From Halobacillus yeomjeoni (GTDB taxonomy: Bacteria > Bacillota > Bacilli > Bacillales > Halobacillaceae): a DNA stretch of 64,000 nucleotides. The position numbers and the translations under genes were made by a program. Each line of letters begins with the position of its first letter. Position 1 is the first letter of the stretch. Location: NCBI RefSeq assembly GCF_020171525.1, contig NZ_JAIVAI010000007.1, positions 80,081 through 144,080 of the forward strand. The letters run 5' to 3'. Positions 25,009-33,450 of the stretch are shown piece by piece. The notes beneath the pieces were generated by a model, which searched no databases, was not told the origin of the DNA, and saw nothing but the letters and a program-made list of their open reading frames with translations.

Positions 25009-26910
25009 TCAGGAATATACAAGCTCTCTATCTCCAGTGAACGATCCAGTAGAATGAGGAAATTCCCCGTCATGGATGAAATAGATTTCATACCAAGTCA
25101 AAAACACAAAGACCGTCCATATATAACGGTGATGATTGCCCTTATTTTCATAGTGTTCATTCAAATACCGCAGTAATTCTTGAGTTTGGAAAAACTGAGC
25201 TGCATGGTCAGATTCAAAGACTTGTTTCACATGATTATAGTACTTATCCTGACGCAACCAATCTCGGATGGGGACAGGAAAACCTACTTTCGGGCGATTA
25301 GCCCATTCATCTGGCAGAACCGTTTTGGCTGCTTGTCTTAAAGCGAATTTCGTATCTTTGTTATTGGCTCTTAAAGAAGGGGCAAGTGTCCCTGCGACCT
25401 TCATGACTTCTTTATCAAGAAAGGGAACACGAAGTTCCAATGAGTGAGCAGAACTCATTTTATCAGCTTTTTGAAGAATGTCACCAGGAAGCCAGTGCTT
25501 GATATCTGCATACTGCATTTTTGTACTGTCATTTGATTTTCCTACCCGCTTATAAGTAGGAGCAAGAATCTGTTGTGGGGTATGTTGGTTTCGATAAGGT
25601 TTCTTCAATACATTCTGAGCATCTTCAGTAGTGAAAACTTTTGCCTGCCCTACAAACTTTTCTTCAATTTTCTGGCCGCCCTTGACTAGAAAATTGGTGA
25701 TTTTATTTTGAGGAAGGCGCTGTCCAACCTTCGAGATCACTCTCCGGACAGGGAAAGGAATCGTTTCATATATTTTTTGCTTTTCGCTTATCCGATACCA
25801 CTCATAGCCGCCGAACAATTCATCAGCACCTTCTCCTGAAAGAACGACGGTGACATGTTTTTTTGCTAATTCTGCCAGGAAGTAGAGGGGGACCGATGAT
25901 AAGTTCGCATGGGGTTCATCCATATGATATTGTATTTCGGGTATTTTATTAAAGAATTCGTCACCTGTTATCAATTTCTTATGATTTTGAATGCCGAGCT
26001 GTTGAGATAGGTCTTCAGCTAAGTTTGTTTCATTGAATATGCCTTCATACTCTTTGAAACCTACTGAAAAAGTATTTTCTGGTTTAAGCAAGGTCGTGAT
26101 ATAACTGGAGTCAATGCCTCCAGATAAAAATGAACCTACTTTCACGTCACTTATTTTATGGTATTGAACGGAATCCTTCATCACTTCGTTGATGGAGTCA
26201 ATCGCATCACTCAGCTTATCTTGAGTCTCAGTGAACTCTGGATTCCAATATTCATGCGTTTCTATCTGTCCCTTTTTATAAATCATGTAATGACCAGGCT
26301 TCAGTTTATGTACACCTTTGAAAAAAGTCTGGTCCAATGCAGAGTATTGGAAGGTTAAGTAGGGTTCTAATGCATCCTCATTGAAACGTTTGATAAATAA
26401 AGGGTAGGGAAAGAAAGACTTGATCTCAGACCCGTAAACGAACGATCCATCTTTTGTTGATTCGGTATAGTACAGCGGTTTAATTCCGAATGGGTCTCTA
26501 GCTAAAATCATTTCTTTTTCCTGTTTGTCCCAAATAGCAAATGCGAACATTCCGCGAAGCTTCTGAAGGATCTCCACTCCATATTCCTCATAACCATGAA
26601 GGATAACTTCACTGTCTGTATGACTTTCAAATTGGTGCCCCTTCGAAATGAGGTCATCTTTTAGACTATGAAAATTGTAAATTTCTCCATTGAAGGTCAA
26701 AATAAAACGCCCGTCTTCGTTCATCATCGGTTGATTAGCAGAAGAAGACATATCGATGATACTCAGTCTGCGAAACCCTAGTGAAGCTGTTCCGTCAGTA
26801 TAGTAATCACCATCATCCGGTCCGCGATGATGGATTCTTTCCATCATCGCTTGGATTACAGACTCCTCTAGTACTTGATTTTCATTCACATAACCTACGA
26901 TGCCACACAT
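25009..26910 (-). CDS. asnB: Glutamine-hydrolysing asparagine synthase family protein (AsnB/AsnO)
   Basis: A 633-residue amidotransferase. Cys2 in MCGIVGY is the glutaminase nucleophile after removal of Met1, and the N-terminal glutaminase domain runs to about residue 210 (RRLSIID, NGEIYN, SDSEV-type contacts). The synthetase domain has the PP-loop SGGIDSS (near 264) and ELRVPFLD (near 500). Length equals that of B. subtilis AsnB, which amidates meso-diaminopimelate in peptidoglycan and does not mainly make asparagine. It is the third gene of an ECF sigma operon, 15 bases after the anti-sigma candidate, which favours a cell-wall role; that is inference. Confidence 0.88.
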   Translation of the reverse strand: MCGIVGYVNENQVLEESVIQAMMERIHHRGPDDGDYYTDGTASLGFRRLSIIDMSSSANQPMMNEDGRFILTFNGEIYNFHSLKDDLISKGHQFESHTDSEVILHGYEEYGVEILQKLRGMFAFAIWDKQEKEMILARDPFGIKPLYYTESTKDGSFVYGSEIKSFFPYPLFIKRFNEDALEPYLTFQYSALDQTFFKGVHKLKPGHYMIYKKGQIETHEYWNPEFTETQDKLSDAIDSINEVMKDSVQYHKISDVKVGSFLSGGIDSSYITTLLKPENTFSVGFKEYEGIFNETNLAEDLSQQLGIQNHKKLITGDEFFNKIPEIQYHMDEPHANLSSVPLYFLAELAKKHVTVVLSGEGADELFGGYEWYRISEKQKIYETIPFPVRRVISKVGQRLPQNKITNFLVKGGQKIEEKFVGQAKVFTTEDAQNVLKKPYRNQHTPQQILAPTYKRVGKSNDSTKMQYADIKHWLPGDILQKADKMSSAHSLELRVPFLDKEVMKVAGTLAPSLRANNKDTKFALRQAAKTVLPDEWANRPKVGFPVPIRDWLRQDKYYNHVKQVFESDHAAQFFQTQELLRYLNEHYENKGNHHRYIWTVFVFLTWYEIYFIHDGEFPHSTGSFTGDRELVYS

Positions 26911-26925
26911 GTTATTGCCTCCTTA

Positions 26926-28056
26926 TTATTTTTCTCTTACTTCTATACCTTCTTCTTCAAGACGTTTCCAATCTGGGACATTTGATTTATCTAATACAAC
27001 CACTTTTAAGTTCTGAAGGCTCATTAAATCTTCTGCACTTCCTCTGAATGAGCTGTTTTTAATATTAATATGAGTGACTTTTTGCAGTCCCTCCGCCACA
27101 GAGCTCAAGTCCATGATGGAAGGTCCGATGAATGTGACCTTACGTAAATTAGGGATTTCCTTAAGTAATTCAGGAGGGATGACAGCCTGCTTCAAAGTCA
27201 AATGCTCAAGATTTTCCATCATGGAGAAATGTTCAGCCTTTCCTTTTATGTCATATATCCCATGGAATTCTGAACCGTCGATCGTCAATTCTTTCACTAA
27301 ACTCAAGTCCTTTTCTATAATAGGTTTTGAGTTTTTTCCTATTGATTCGCTGATTGCTTCTAAAACTAATTCCTGCATTTGTAAGTGGTTTTTAATTTGA
27401 ATCTTTTCTCCGTCTGCATTATATATAAATCCATCGGATGTGAATTTTTCTTCGACTACTCTGCCTTCGGATTCCGAGTAATAGACAAGAATAGCAGAAT
27501 CGGCTTGCTTGTCATCACCCCAGGTAATCTCAAAAGAAAGAGCAGGTTTTCCTTCTTTATAATCTTTTCCTGTAAGAGTCATATCCTCTTTATGAACGAA
27601 ACTTTCACCATCGTAGTACATAAATTCACTTGTCAGAGTTTCAGCTCCGGTGACTGGATTCTTCTTCTTGTAAGTAAGAGAAGAATTACTGTTGAATGTC
27701 GTTTCTGCCTCTTCAACATTCAATTGATAAGAGAAAGCCCCTTTAATTTCTTTTACCTTCTCCGTAATGTTTACTCCCCCTTGTTCAGAAGGGTTTTCTT
27801 CCACTCCATTTTCATCAGAAACAGGGTCGTTTGCAGATTGGAAAGGGGAGGGATTTCCATTTAGAAATACCGTGGACCCTCCAACTAACAATAGAATGAG
27901 CAGCACAGTCAAGATATGAGGCAGGGCAGGTACCTTTATAGACCAAAGTTTATTTTTCTTCGTTTTGCTGTAAAAACGTCGGCGATCCTCTTCCGTATAC
28001 AGGGGCTTATCACTGATTTTCTGATTGATAGCATCCTTCAGCTTTTTGCTATCCAA
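26926..28056 (-). CDS. Membrane anti-sigma factor candidate with extracellular leucine-rich-like repeats
   Basis: About 376 residues. The roughly 45-residue cytoplasmic N-terminus (KKLKDAINQKISD... EEDRRRFYSK) is followed by one transmembrane helix (HILTVLLILLLVGGSTVFL) and a long extracellular part. No zinc anti-sigma HxxxCxxC motif is present, so it would belong to the RsiX/RsiV-like topology class. The last 120 residues show repeated LxxLxL spacing (LEHLTLKQ, LRKVTFIG, VTHINIKN, LKVVVLDK), resembling leucine-rich repeats. TTG at 28056 is favoured because GAGGGGG lies nine bases upstream; an ATG at 28074 lacks a ribosome site. It overlaps the sigma factor gene, the usual sigma/anti-sigma arrangement. 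Confidence 0.7.
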   Translation of the reverse strand: MDSKKLKDAINQKISDKPLYTEEDRRRFYSKTKKNKLWSIKVPALPHILTVLLILLLVGGSTVFLNGNPSPFQSANDPVSDENGVEENPSEQGGVNITEKVKEIKGAFSYQLNVEEAETTFNSNSSLTYKKKNPVTGAETLTSEFMYYDGESFVHKEDMTLTGKDYKEGKPALSFEITWGDDKQADSAILVYYSESEGRVVEEKFTSDGFIYNADGEKIQIKNHLQMQELVLEAISESIGKNSKPIIEKDLSLVKELTIDGSEFHGIYDIKGKAEHFSMMENLEHLTLKQAVIPPELLKEIPNLRKVTFIGPSIMDLSSVAEGLQKVTHINIKNSSFRGSAEDLMSLQNLKVVVLDKSNVPDWKRLEEEGIEVREK

Positions 28057-28591
28057 GGGTCCATTCCCCCTCATTGACTCGTTTTTTTAACATCTTTCTG
28101 GCTCTTTGCATTCTTGTCTTGATTGTAGATAAGGGGGCGTCTGTGACTTCTGCAATTTCTTTTTGTGAGAGACCTTGTTGTACAGTCAATATCATCACTT
28201 CACGGTACTTGATGGGTAAATCCAAAATCGCTTCGGCAATCTCATCCCACTTTTCCTTTTTAATAATTTCTCCTTCAGTATGACGATCATCTTTTTGATC
28301 GAGCCACTGATCTTTCATTAATTTGATCCGGTGAAGGGGAGACCTTAAATAGTCTTTACTTCGGTTGATTGCAATGCGGGTCGCCCAGGTTTTCAAATGA
28401 GCGCGGCCATCGTATTGATCCCACTTCCTGTAAATCAAAATTAATACTTCCTGGAAGATGTCATCTGTCGTATGGAAGTTCTTTACATACGTGTAAATGG
28501 TACGTTTCATCATTTCTCCGTAATGGAACATGATGTGTTCAATTGCCTGATCTCTTGTGAATGATTCTTTATTCGACAGATGTTCAGTCAC
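28049..28591 (-). CDS. ECF-type RNA polymerase sigma factor
   Basis: A 180-residue sigma-70 family protein of the extracytoplasmic function group. Region 2 includes FHTTDDIFQEVLILIYRKW and the DNA-melting KTWATRIAINRSKDYLR stretch; region 4 is the helix-turn-helix LSQKEIAEVTDAPLSTIKTRMQRARKML (near 138-166). Regions 1.1 and 3 are absent, as expected. Initiation is at GTG 28591 with GGGAGAG upstream. It overlaps the downstream anti-sigma candidate and has a promoter-like sequence at 28622 of the type ECF factors recognise, suggesting autoregulation. Which named ECF subgroup it belongs to was not determined. Confidence 0.9.
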   Translation of the reverse strand: MTEHLSNKESFTRDQAIEHIMFHYGEMMKRTIYTYVKNFHTTDDIFQEVLILIYRKWDQYDGRAHLKTWATRIAINRSKDYLRSPLHRIKLMKDQWLDQKDDRHTEGEIIKKEKWDEIAEAILDLPIKYREVMILTVQQGLSQKEIAEVTDAPLSTIKTRMQRARKMLKKRVNEGEWTLG

Positions 28592-28621
28592 AGATGCTTC
28601 TCTCCCTTCTCACATTTATTC

Positions 28622-28648
28622 GACGATAATTTTTTTGGAAAAGACTCA
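28622..28648 (-). promoter_or_regulatory. Candidate autoregulatory ECF promoter of the sigma operon
   Basis: On the minus strand TGAGTC (28643-28648) and CGTC (28622-28625) are separated by 17 bases with a TTTT after the first element, similar to TGAAAC-N16/17-CGTC promoters of Bacillus ECF factors. The -10 element lies 30 bases from the GTG start. Confidence 0.55.
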
Positions 28649-28674
28649 GGTGTGTATTTTTTCTTTTAAAAAAT

Positions 28675-29142
28675 GGCTCTGTTATTGCTTGGTGTTGTTA
28701 TTTCACATGTGAGCTCATATCAGCTCTTTCTGTCCTGGAATTTGTTTGAGGCGGCCTTGGGAATGACTCGCTTTCCGTGGGGTACCGTGAGCCTCCTCAG
28801 GCTGATGCCTTCCGGGGTCTCACGATGTACCTTCATCCCACAGGAGTCTCGCCATTCCCAAGGCTGCCTCTTCAAAGTAGAAAGGTCGGAAAGACTATAA
28901 CCGAAGTCCGTTACACCAACTACGAAGGGGATGGCAGGGAAAACAGGTAGACTCCTGCGGGAAAAAGGAACAAGGTGAGACCCCGGAGAACGAAGTTCGA
29001 GGAGGCTCAGCGTTCCCCGCGGAAAGCGGACTGTTTTCCCTGCCATCCCATGCTCTGAGTAAATAATGGACCGGACTCCTCATCCCAGACGGGGGCTACT
29101 TAGTAATCGTTTAAAATATCAACAACAGACTTTAACAGAGCC
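28675..29142 (+). mobile_element. MITE-like element, copy B (468 bases, two hairpin modules)
   Basis: The element begins GGCTCTGTTATTGCTTGG and ends CAGACTTTAACAGAGCC. TAAAAAAT stands on both sides (28667-28674 and 29143-29150), a perfect 8-base target duplication. Module 1 has an 18-base stem (28748-28765 with 28853-28870). Module 2 has a perfect 19-base stem GGGATGGCAGGGAAAACAG (28928-28946) with its complement at 29031-29049, and inner nested pairs. The modules are related but oppositely oriented. No protein-like reading frame survives inspection. This is the fullest copy in the window and it lies between the ECF operon promoter and the CrtI-like gene. Confidence 0.87.
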
Positions 29143-29193
29143 TAAAAAATAAAAAACAGGGGATATAAATAACAGGATAGGAGTGAATGGACA

Positions 29194-30672
29194 ATGGTTT
29201 ATGATGTAGCGGTCGTCGGTGCTGGTTTTGGAGGGCTTGCCTCTGCGGCAGAACTCTCTCGAAAAGGTTTGAAAGTCATTTTGTTTGAAGCATCTAATGA
29301 ACTGGGAGGCAGTGCGGGAAAGTTCGAACGACAAGGATATCGATTCCAATCAGGTGCCACAGTAGGTATGGGGTTTGAAGAAGGAGGTGTATTTGATCGC
29401 CTCTATGCATCCCTCGGTATTAAAAGGCCTGATATGAAATTACTAAATCCGATCATGGATATCCATCTGCCTGATCGTACCATCCACTATTATCAAAATC
29501 GTGCACAATGGTATAAAGAAATCGACTGCCATTTCCCCCAGCATGCAAGTCAAATAAAGTCGTTTTATGATGAAGTATTCAAAGTTGGAGCATTAGTCGA
29601 TAAGTTAGTAGAAAGATTACCTGTTTTCCCGCCTCATAATTTTAAAGATTGGTTGGAAATGGTTAAGCTGGTGGACAAAAATTCATTGAAGCTTATTCCA
29701 TACATGACTCAAACTGTTGAAGACCGCCTTAAGAGTTTTCGTTTAGGAAGCGACCGGCTGTTCCGTACATTCTTAAACGGGGAATTGATGGACAGTGTTC
29801 AGACAAGTGTAGAAAACTGTCCAGCGTTTCTGGGTTATGCAGCACTGCAGACCTTTCACAAAGGTGCTTATGCCGTACATGGTGGTTTGGCCACAATTGC
29901 TCATCAGTTAGCCGAGTATATTGAATCATGCGGAAATGAAGTTTTGCTTCGTCACCCGGTAATAAATGTAGAAAAATCAGGACAATATTTTCATCTACAC
30001 TCCAAAAGAAACACGATTTTCACAGCAAAAAAAGTCATATTAAACAATTCCATCCATAATTTACATGATACGTTATCTGAAAATTTAGGTAAACAGACCT
30101 TGATAAAAAAAGAAAAAGAAAAAAACAAGGAAAGTTGGGGGGCTTTCATCATACATGCGGGAGTAGATGACCAGTTGTTCCGTAATACAGACGCACTATA
30201 TCATCAATTTATCGATCCGAATCATCCGGATGATCTGCATGATGGGGGACAGTTTCTCCTCTCACTTTCTGACCCGGAGGACAAGAGTATGGCGCCTGAG
30301 GGGAAAAGGTCATTGACCTTGTCGACCCATACAGGAGTGGAACCCTGGTGGGCGGCAGCAGATTATGAAAAGAAAAAAGAAAAGATGAAAAACCGACTGA
30401 TACAGACTGTCGATCACTACTTCCCCGGTTTTGAAAAAAGCCTCGATTTGGTCTTGCCGGGTACACCTGTCACATTTGAAAAGTGGCTGCGGAGAAAAAG
30501 AGGTAAAGTGGGAGGATATGCACCTACAGGGCGGTTCAGCTGGTTGAGCAGCTATTCAATCCGCACGGGTATTGACGGAGTTTATCAGTGCGGAGATACC
30601 GTTTTTCCCGGGGCAGGAACGCTGGGTGTTACTCTTTCAGGTCTGATGGTGGCAAAGGACATAACCCGATGA
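29194..30672 (+). CDS. FAD-dependent phytoene-desaturase-like oxidoreductase (CrtI/CrtN family)
   Basis: A 492-residue flavoprotein. The N-terminal dinucleotide-binding motif VVGAGFGGLASAAELSRKG with LFEASNELGGSAG (residues 7-42) and the C-terminal GVYQCGDTVFPGAGTLGVTLSG (near 465-486) are the two FAD-binding ends of carotenoid desaturases and related amine oxidase-fold enzymes. Whether it acts on a carotenoid is unknown: no phytoene synthase or other crt gene is beside it. It stands alone, 52 bases after MITE copy B, with AGGAGTG about ten bases upstream of the ATG. A carotenoid isomerase or unrelated desaturase role is equally possible. Confidence 0.82.
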   Translation: MVYDVAVVGAGFGGLASAAELSRKGLKVILFEASNELGGSAGKFERQGYRFQSGATVGMGFEEGGVFDRLYASLGIKRPDMKLLNPIMDIHLPDRTIHYYQNRAQWYKEIDCHFPQHASQIKSFYDEVFKVGALVDKLVERLPVFPPHNFKDWLEMVKLVDKNSLKLIPYMTQTVEDRLKSFRLGSDRLFRTFLNGELMDSVQTSVENCPAFLGYAALQTFHKGAYAVHGGLATIAHQLAEYIESCGNEVLLRHPVINVEKSGQYFHLHSKRNTIFTAKKVILNNSIHNLHDTLSENLGKQTLIKKEKEKNKESWGAFIIHAGVDDQLFRNTDALYHQFIDPNHPDDLHDGGQFLLSLSDPEDKSMAPEGKRSLTLSTHTGVEPWWAAADYEKKKEKMKNRLIQTVDHYFPGFEKSLDLVLPGTPVTFEKWLRRKRGKVGGYAPTGRFSWLSSYSIRTGIDGVYQCGDTVFPGAGTLGVTLSGLMVAKDITR

Positions 30673-30732
30673 TTGATTTTTCTTATACAAGGGAAAGGAT
30701 ATAAAGAAAGAACGTGAAAAGGAGAGATATAT

Positions 30733-30906
30733 ATGCCAGGTCCAGAAAACGAACTTCCCGGCTTCCAAGCCAATCCAAACGAATTCGGGAAATGTGGAAA
30801 TTGTGGAAAATTATTGACCACAAAGAAAGAGGAAGAGTTGAAGCTTTGTAAAGACTGTCAGGAAAGACATAAAGATGATGATATCGAATATGACGAAGCC
30901 GAATGA
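30733..30906 (+). CDS. Small zinc-ribbon-like protein, 57 residues
   Basis: An ORF of 57 codons opening MPGPENELPGFQANPNEF, preceded by a good ribosome site (GGAGAG six bases before the ATG). Two CxxC pairs, CGNCGK and CKDCQE, about 19 residues apart, would bind one zinc ion; the tail is acidic (DDDIEYDEAE). No function is known. It follows the CrtI-like gene by 60 bases on the same strand and precedes a hairpin with a T run, so it may be the last gene of that transcript. Confidence 0.75.
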   Translation: MPGPENELPGFQANPNEFGKCGNCGKLLTTKKEEELKLCKDCQERHKDDDIEYDEAE

Positions 30907-30916
30907 TACATTCAAG

Positions 30917-30949
30917 TGTCGTACTCTTTTGGGGTGCGGCATTTTTGTT
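30917..30949 (+). terminator. Intrinsic terminator after the zinc-ribbon gene
   Basis: TGTCGTACTC can pair with GGGTGCGGCA using G-U wobbles, followed by five T. Confidence 0.65.
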
Positions 30950-31256
30950 TGAGATAGGTGGTAGAGTAATTCTATTTTCATATGTGTAAATAAACTGAAG
31001 GACGTTGAAAAAGGATATAGGGTCATATCCACTGCACTTTGGCGGGAAGATGAATAAATCTCTTAAACATAAGGGATTCTTATACTAACAAGACAAATGA
31101 AATGTTCTCATGACTTCGTCAGATTGATTCTTCAGAGTGACTAATAAAATGAAATCGTTAACAACAATTAATACTTTACACTAGGTCTAAAGAAGTGTTA
31201 GGGTCAGAAAATGTGCTGAACGAAGCACGAATTATCAAATCAAAGAGGAGAGAACT
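30950..31256. other. 307-base intergenic region before the BCCT gene
   Basis: No gene, repeat or recognisable riboswitch was found. It is AT-rich and contains several possible promoter-like stretches, none good enough to name. The ribosome site AGAGGAGAG lies at its right end. Confidence 0.5.
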
Positions 31257-32771
31257 ATGAACAATAAAAAAATAGGGCGCGTAGATTGGCCCGTCTTTGG
31301 AATAAGCGGTGGTCTTTTAGTACTATTCGTTTTTCTAGCACTTATAGATATCAACTTAGTAGAAACAATCGTAAATAAAGGGTTTGGATGGTCAGCCAAA
31401 TATTTTGGTGCCTTCTGGCAGGTGTTGATGCTTGCAACATTCTTCGTAGGAATAGGGCTTGGATTTTCCAAGTATGGAAAGATAAAATTGGGAGGTATCG
31501 ATCAGCCCGAAATCAGCCTGTATAAATGGTTATCCATCATTATGGCTACATTATTAGCTGGTGGTGGAGTTTTCTGGGCAGCTGCTGAGCCGATGTACCA
31601 CTTCTTGACGGTTCCACCGCATCAATCCGGTATTGAGGCTGGAACAAAAGCGGCCATCGATCCAGCATTAGCGCAAAGCTTTATGCACTGGGGATTCCTC
31701 GCGTGGGCAATCCTTGGTACGATCAGTGCCGTTGTGATGATGTATGGACATTACCATAAAGGCATGCCGATGAAACCTCGTACGTTGTTGTATCCGATCT
31801 TTGGTGAAAAAATCCGTCACAGTTGGATCGGTACAGTCATTGACGCTTTTTCAGTCATCGCTGTCGCAGCTGGAACTATTGGTCCAATCGGTTTCTTAGG
31901 ACTGCAGGCGAGTTACGGTCTGCAGGAGATATTTGGAATCCCTAACCAATTCAGCACGCAGTTCAGCATTATATTTGCCGTTGTTCTCATATCAACGATC
32001 TCAGCTGTAACAGGCCTTTACAAAGGGATTCAATATTTGAGTAGCTTTAACGTCCGTTTAGCAATAGGACTGATGGTGTTTATCGTCATTTTCGGTCCTG
32101 GTGGTTTCATCTTCAATCATTTCCTATCTGGTTTCGGTTTTTATATTGATCAGTTTATTCCGATGAGTACTTTCAGGGGAGACACGACTTGGCTTTCTTT
32201 CTGGACGGTCTTCTTCTGGGGCTGGTTCATTGGGTATGGTCCAATGATGGCAATCTTAGTCAGTCGTATTTCCAGAGGACGTACGATTAGAGAAATCATT
32301 GTCGCCGTTTCCATTTTTGCACCAGTCATCTCAACGTTCTGGTTTACCGTACTAGGCGGATCCGGTATTTTCTTCGAGCTGAATAATCCTGGCTCCGTAT
32401 CTGAAGCCTTGAATTCAGCAGGTAACTCTGCGGCTATGTTCGCTATTACTGAACAATTCCCATTAGCCAGTGTCATTTCTCCTTTATTCTTGTTGTTGAC
32501 GATACTTTTCGTCGTTACGACAAGTGACTCCATGTCTTACACGATCGCCATGGCAGTTACAGGGGAAGGAAATCCGAAAAGCTGGCTTCGTATCTTCTGG
32601 GCAGTATTGATGGGTACAGTTGCAGTCATTCTGCTGATTACAGGAGATAGTGGTATTACACAGCTTCAGAACTTCATTGTGGTAACAGCCGTACCTGTTT
32701 CGTTATTGCTTTTACCAATGATTTGGCTTGCTCCTAAAGTGGCGAAGAAGATGTATAAAGAACAGAAGTAG
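31257..32771 (+). CDS. BCCT family betaine/choline/carnitine-type transporter
   Basis: A 504-residue protein with about twelve membrane helices. BCCT signatures are visible: GGGVFWAAAEPMYHF (near residue 103), MHWGFLAWAI (near 142) and the tryptophan-rich helix WLSFWTVFFWGWFIGYGPM (near 312). Family members import glycine betaine, choline or carnitine with Na+ or H+, and many are compatible-solute importers under salt stress (OpuD, BetP). The short N- and C-terminal tails mean that the long osmosensing C-terminus of BetP is absent. The substrate cannot be set from sequence. It converges on the kynurenine genes with a shared terminator. Confidence 0.9.
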   Translation: MNNKKIGRVDWPVFGISGGLLVLFVFLALIDINLVETIVNKGFGWSAKYFGAFWQVLMLATFFVGIGLGFSKYGKIKLGGIDQPEISLYKWLSIIMATLLAGGGVFWAAAEPMYHFLTVPPHQSGIEAGTKAAIDPALAQSFMHWGFLAWAILGTISAVVMMYGHYHKGMPMKPRTLLYPIFGEKIRHSWIGTVIDAFSVIAVAAGTIGPIGFLGLQASYGLQEIFGIPNQFSTQFSIIFAVVLISTISAVTGLYKGIQYLSSFNVRLAIGLMVFIVIFGPGGFIFNHFLSGFGFYIDQFIPMSTFRGDTTWLSFWTVFFWGWFIGYGPMMAILVSRISRGRTIREIIVAVSIFAPVISTFWFTVLGGSGIFFELNNPGSVSEALNSAGNSAAMFAITEQFPLASVISPLFLLLTILFVVTTSDSMSYTIAMAVTGEGNPKSWLRIFWAVLMGTVAVILLITGDSGITQLQNFIVVTAVPVSLLLLPMIWLAPKVAKKMYKEQK

Positions 32772-32780
32772 AAAAATATA

Positions 32781-32818
32781 AAAAGGTTGGCGCATACCCT
32801 TGCGCCAACCTTTTTTAT
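32781..32818. terminator. Bidirectional terminator between BCCT and kynB genes
   Basis: AAGGTTGGCGCA pairs with TGCGCCAACCTT, with A and T runs on the outer sides. Confidence 0.9.
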
Positions 32819-33435
32819 TTTTGTCTTAGTACTGCTCGGACAGGGCTCCCATCTGCTTCTTTCATTTTAAGTGGGAAAGCCATTAATTCATAGACACCTG
32901 GAGCCACGTGCTCCAATTGCAGACCTTCCAAAATCAAAATGTCATTTTCGTAAAGGGAGTGATGGGCATTCAATTCTTTGCTGGTTTCAGGATCGACAGA
33001 AGGCGTATCGACACCAATCAAATCGATTCCCTTGGCACGAAGGTAAGGCCCCACATCAGCTCCGATAACCGTATAATCCTTTGGGAATTCAGAGCGGTCT
33101 TTCCAACTGTTTGTCCTGAATAAAACTTTCTTGACCCCATGATATTCAAAGGGGTGGAGGTCGTCTTTGGTTATGTTTTTCTTATTTTCCATATTGATCA
33201 CTAAAGCATCACCAAGAAACCTCTCGACTGGTAAATCTGCCACCCTAAACCCATCCGAGTCATAGTGAAAAGGGGCATCGATGTGTGTCCCGATATGGTT
33301 GCTGGCTTTCAGTTGGCCGACATTCACAGATCCTGTTTCTTCCATGGAGAAAGTCAGGTTGTACTTGAATGCTTGATCCCCCGGCCACGGTGGGGTTTGG
33401 TCATCAAGCGTCATCGAAATATCAATCAACTTCAT
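32815..33435 (-). CDS. kynB: Kynurenine formamidase (metal-dependent cyclase family)
   Basis: A 206-residue enzyme of the bacterial KynB type. The metal-binding motif HIGTHIDAPFH (near residues 47-57) is intact, and the opening MKLIDISMTLDDQTPPWPGD is characteristic. It hydrolyses N-formylkynurenine to kynurenine. It lies 15 bases downstream of kynureninase in the same operon, so the two steps of tryptophan breakdown to anthranilate are encoded together. Tryptophan 2,3-dioxygenase (kynA), which starts the pathway, is not in the window. Confidence 0.93.
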   Translation of the reverse strand: MKLIDISMTLDDQTPPWPGDQAFKYNLTFSMEETGSVNVGQLKASNHIGTHIDAPFHYDSDGFRVADLPVERFLGDALVINMENKKNITKDDLHPFEYHGVKKVLFRTNSWKDRSEFPKDYTVIGADVGPYLRAKGIDLIGVDTPSVDPETSKELNAHHSLYENDILILEGLQLEHVAPGVYELMAFPLKMKEADGSPVRAVLRQK

Positions 33436-33450
33436 GAAGCATCCTCCTCC

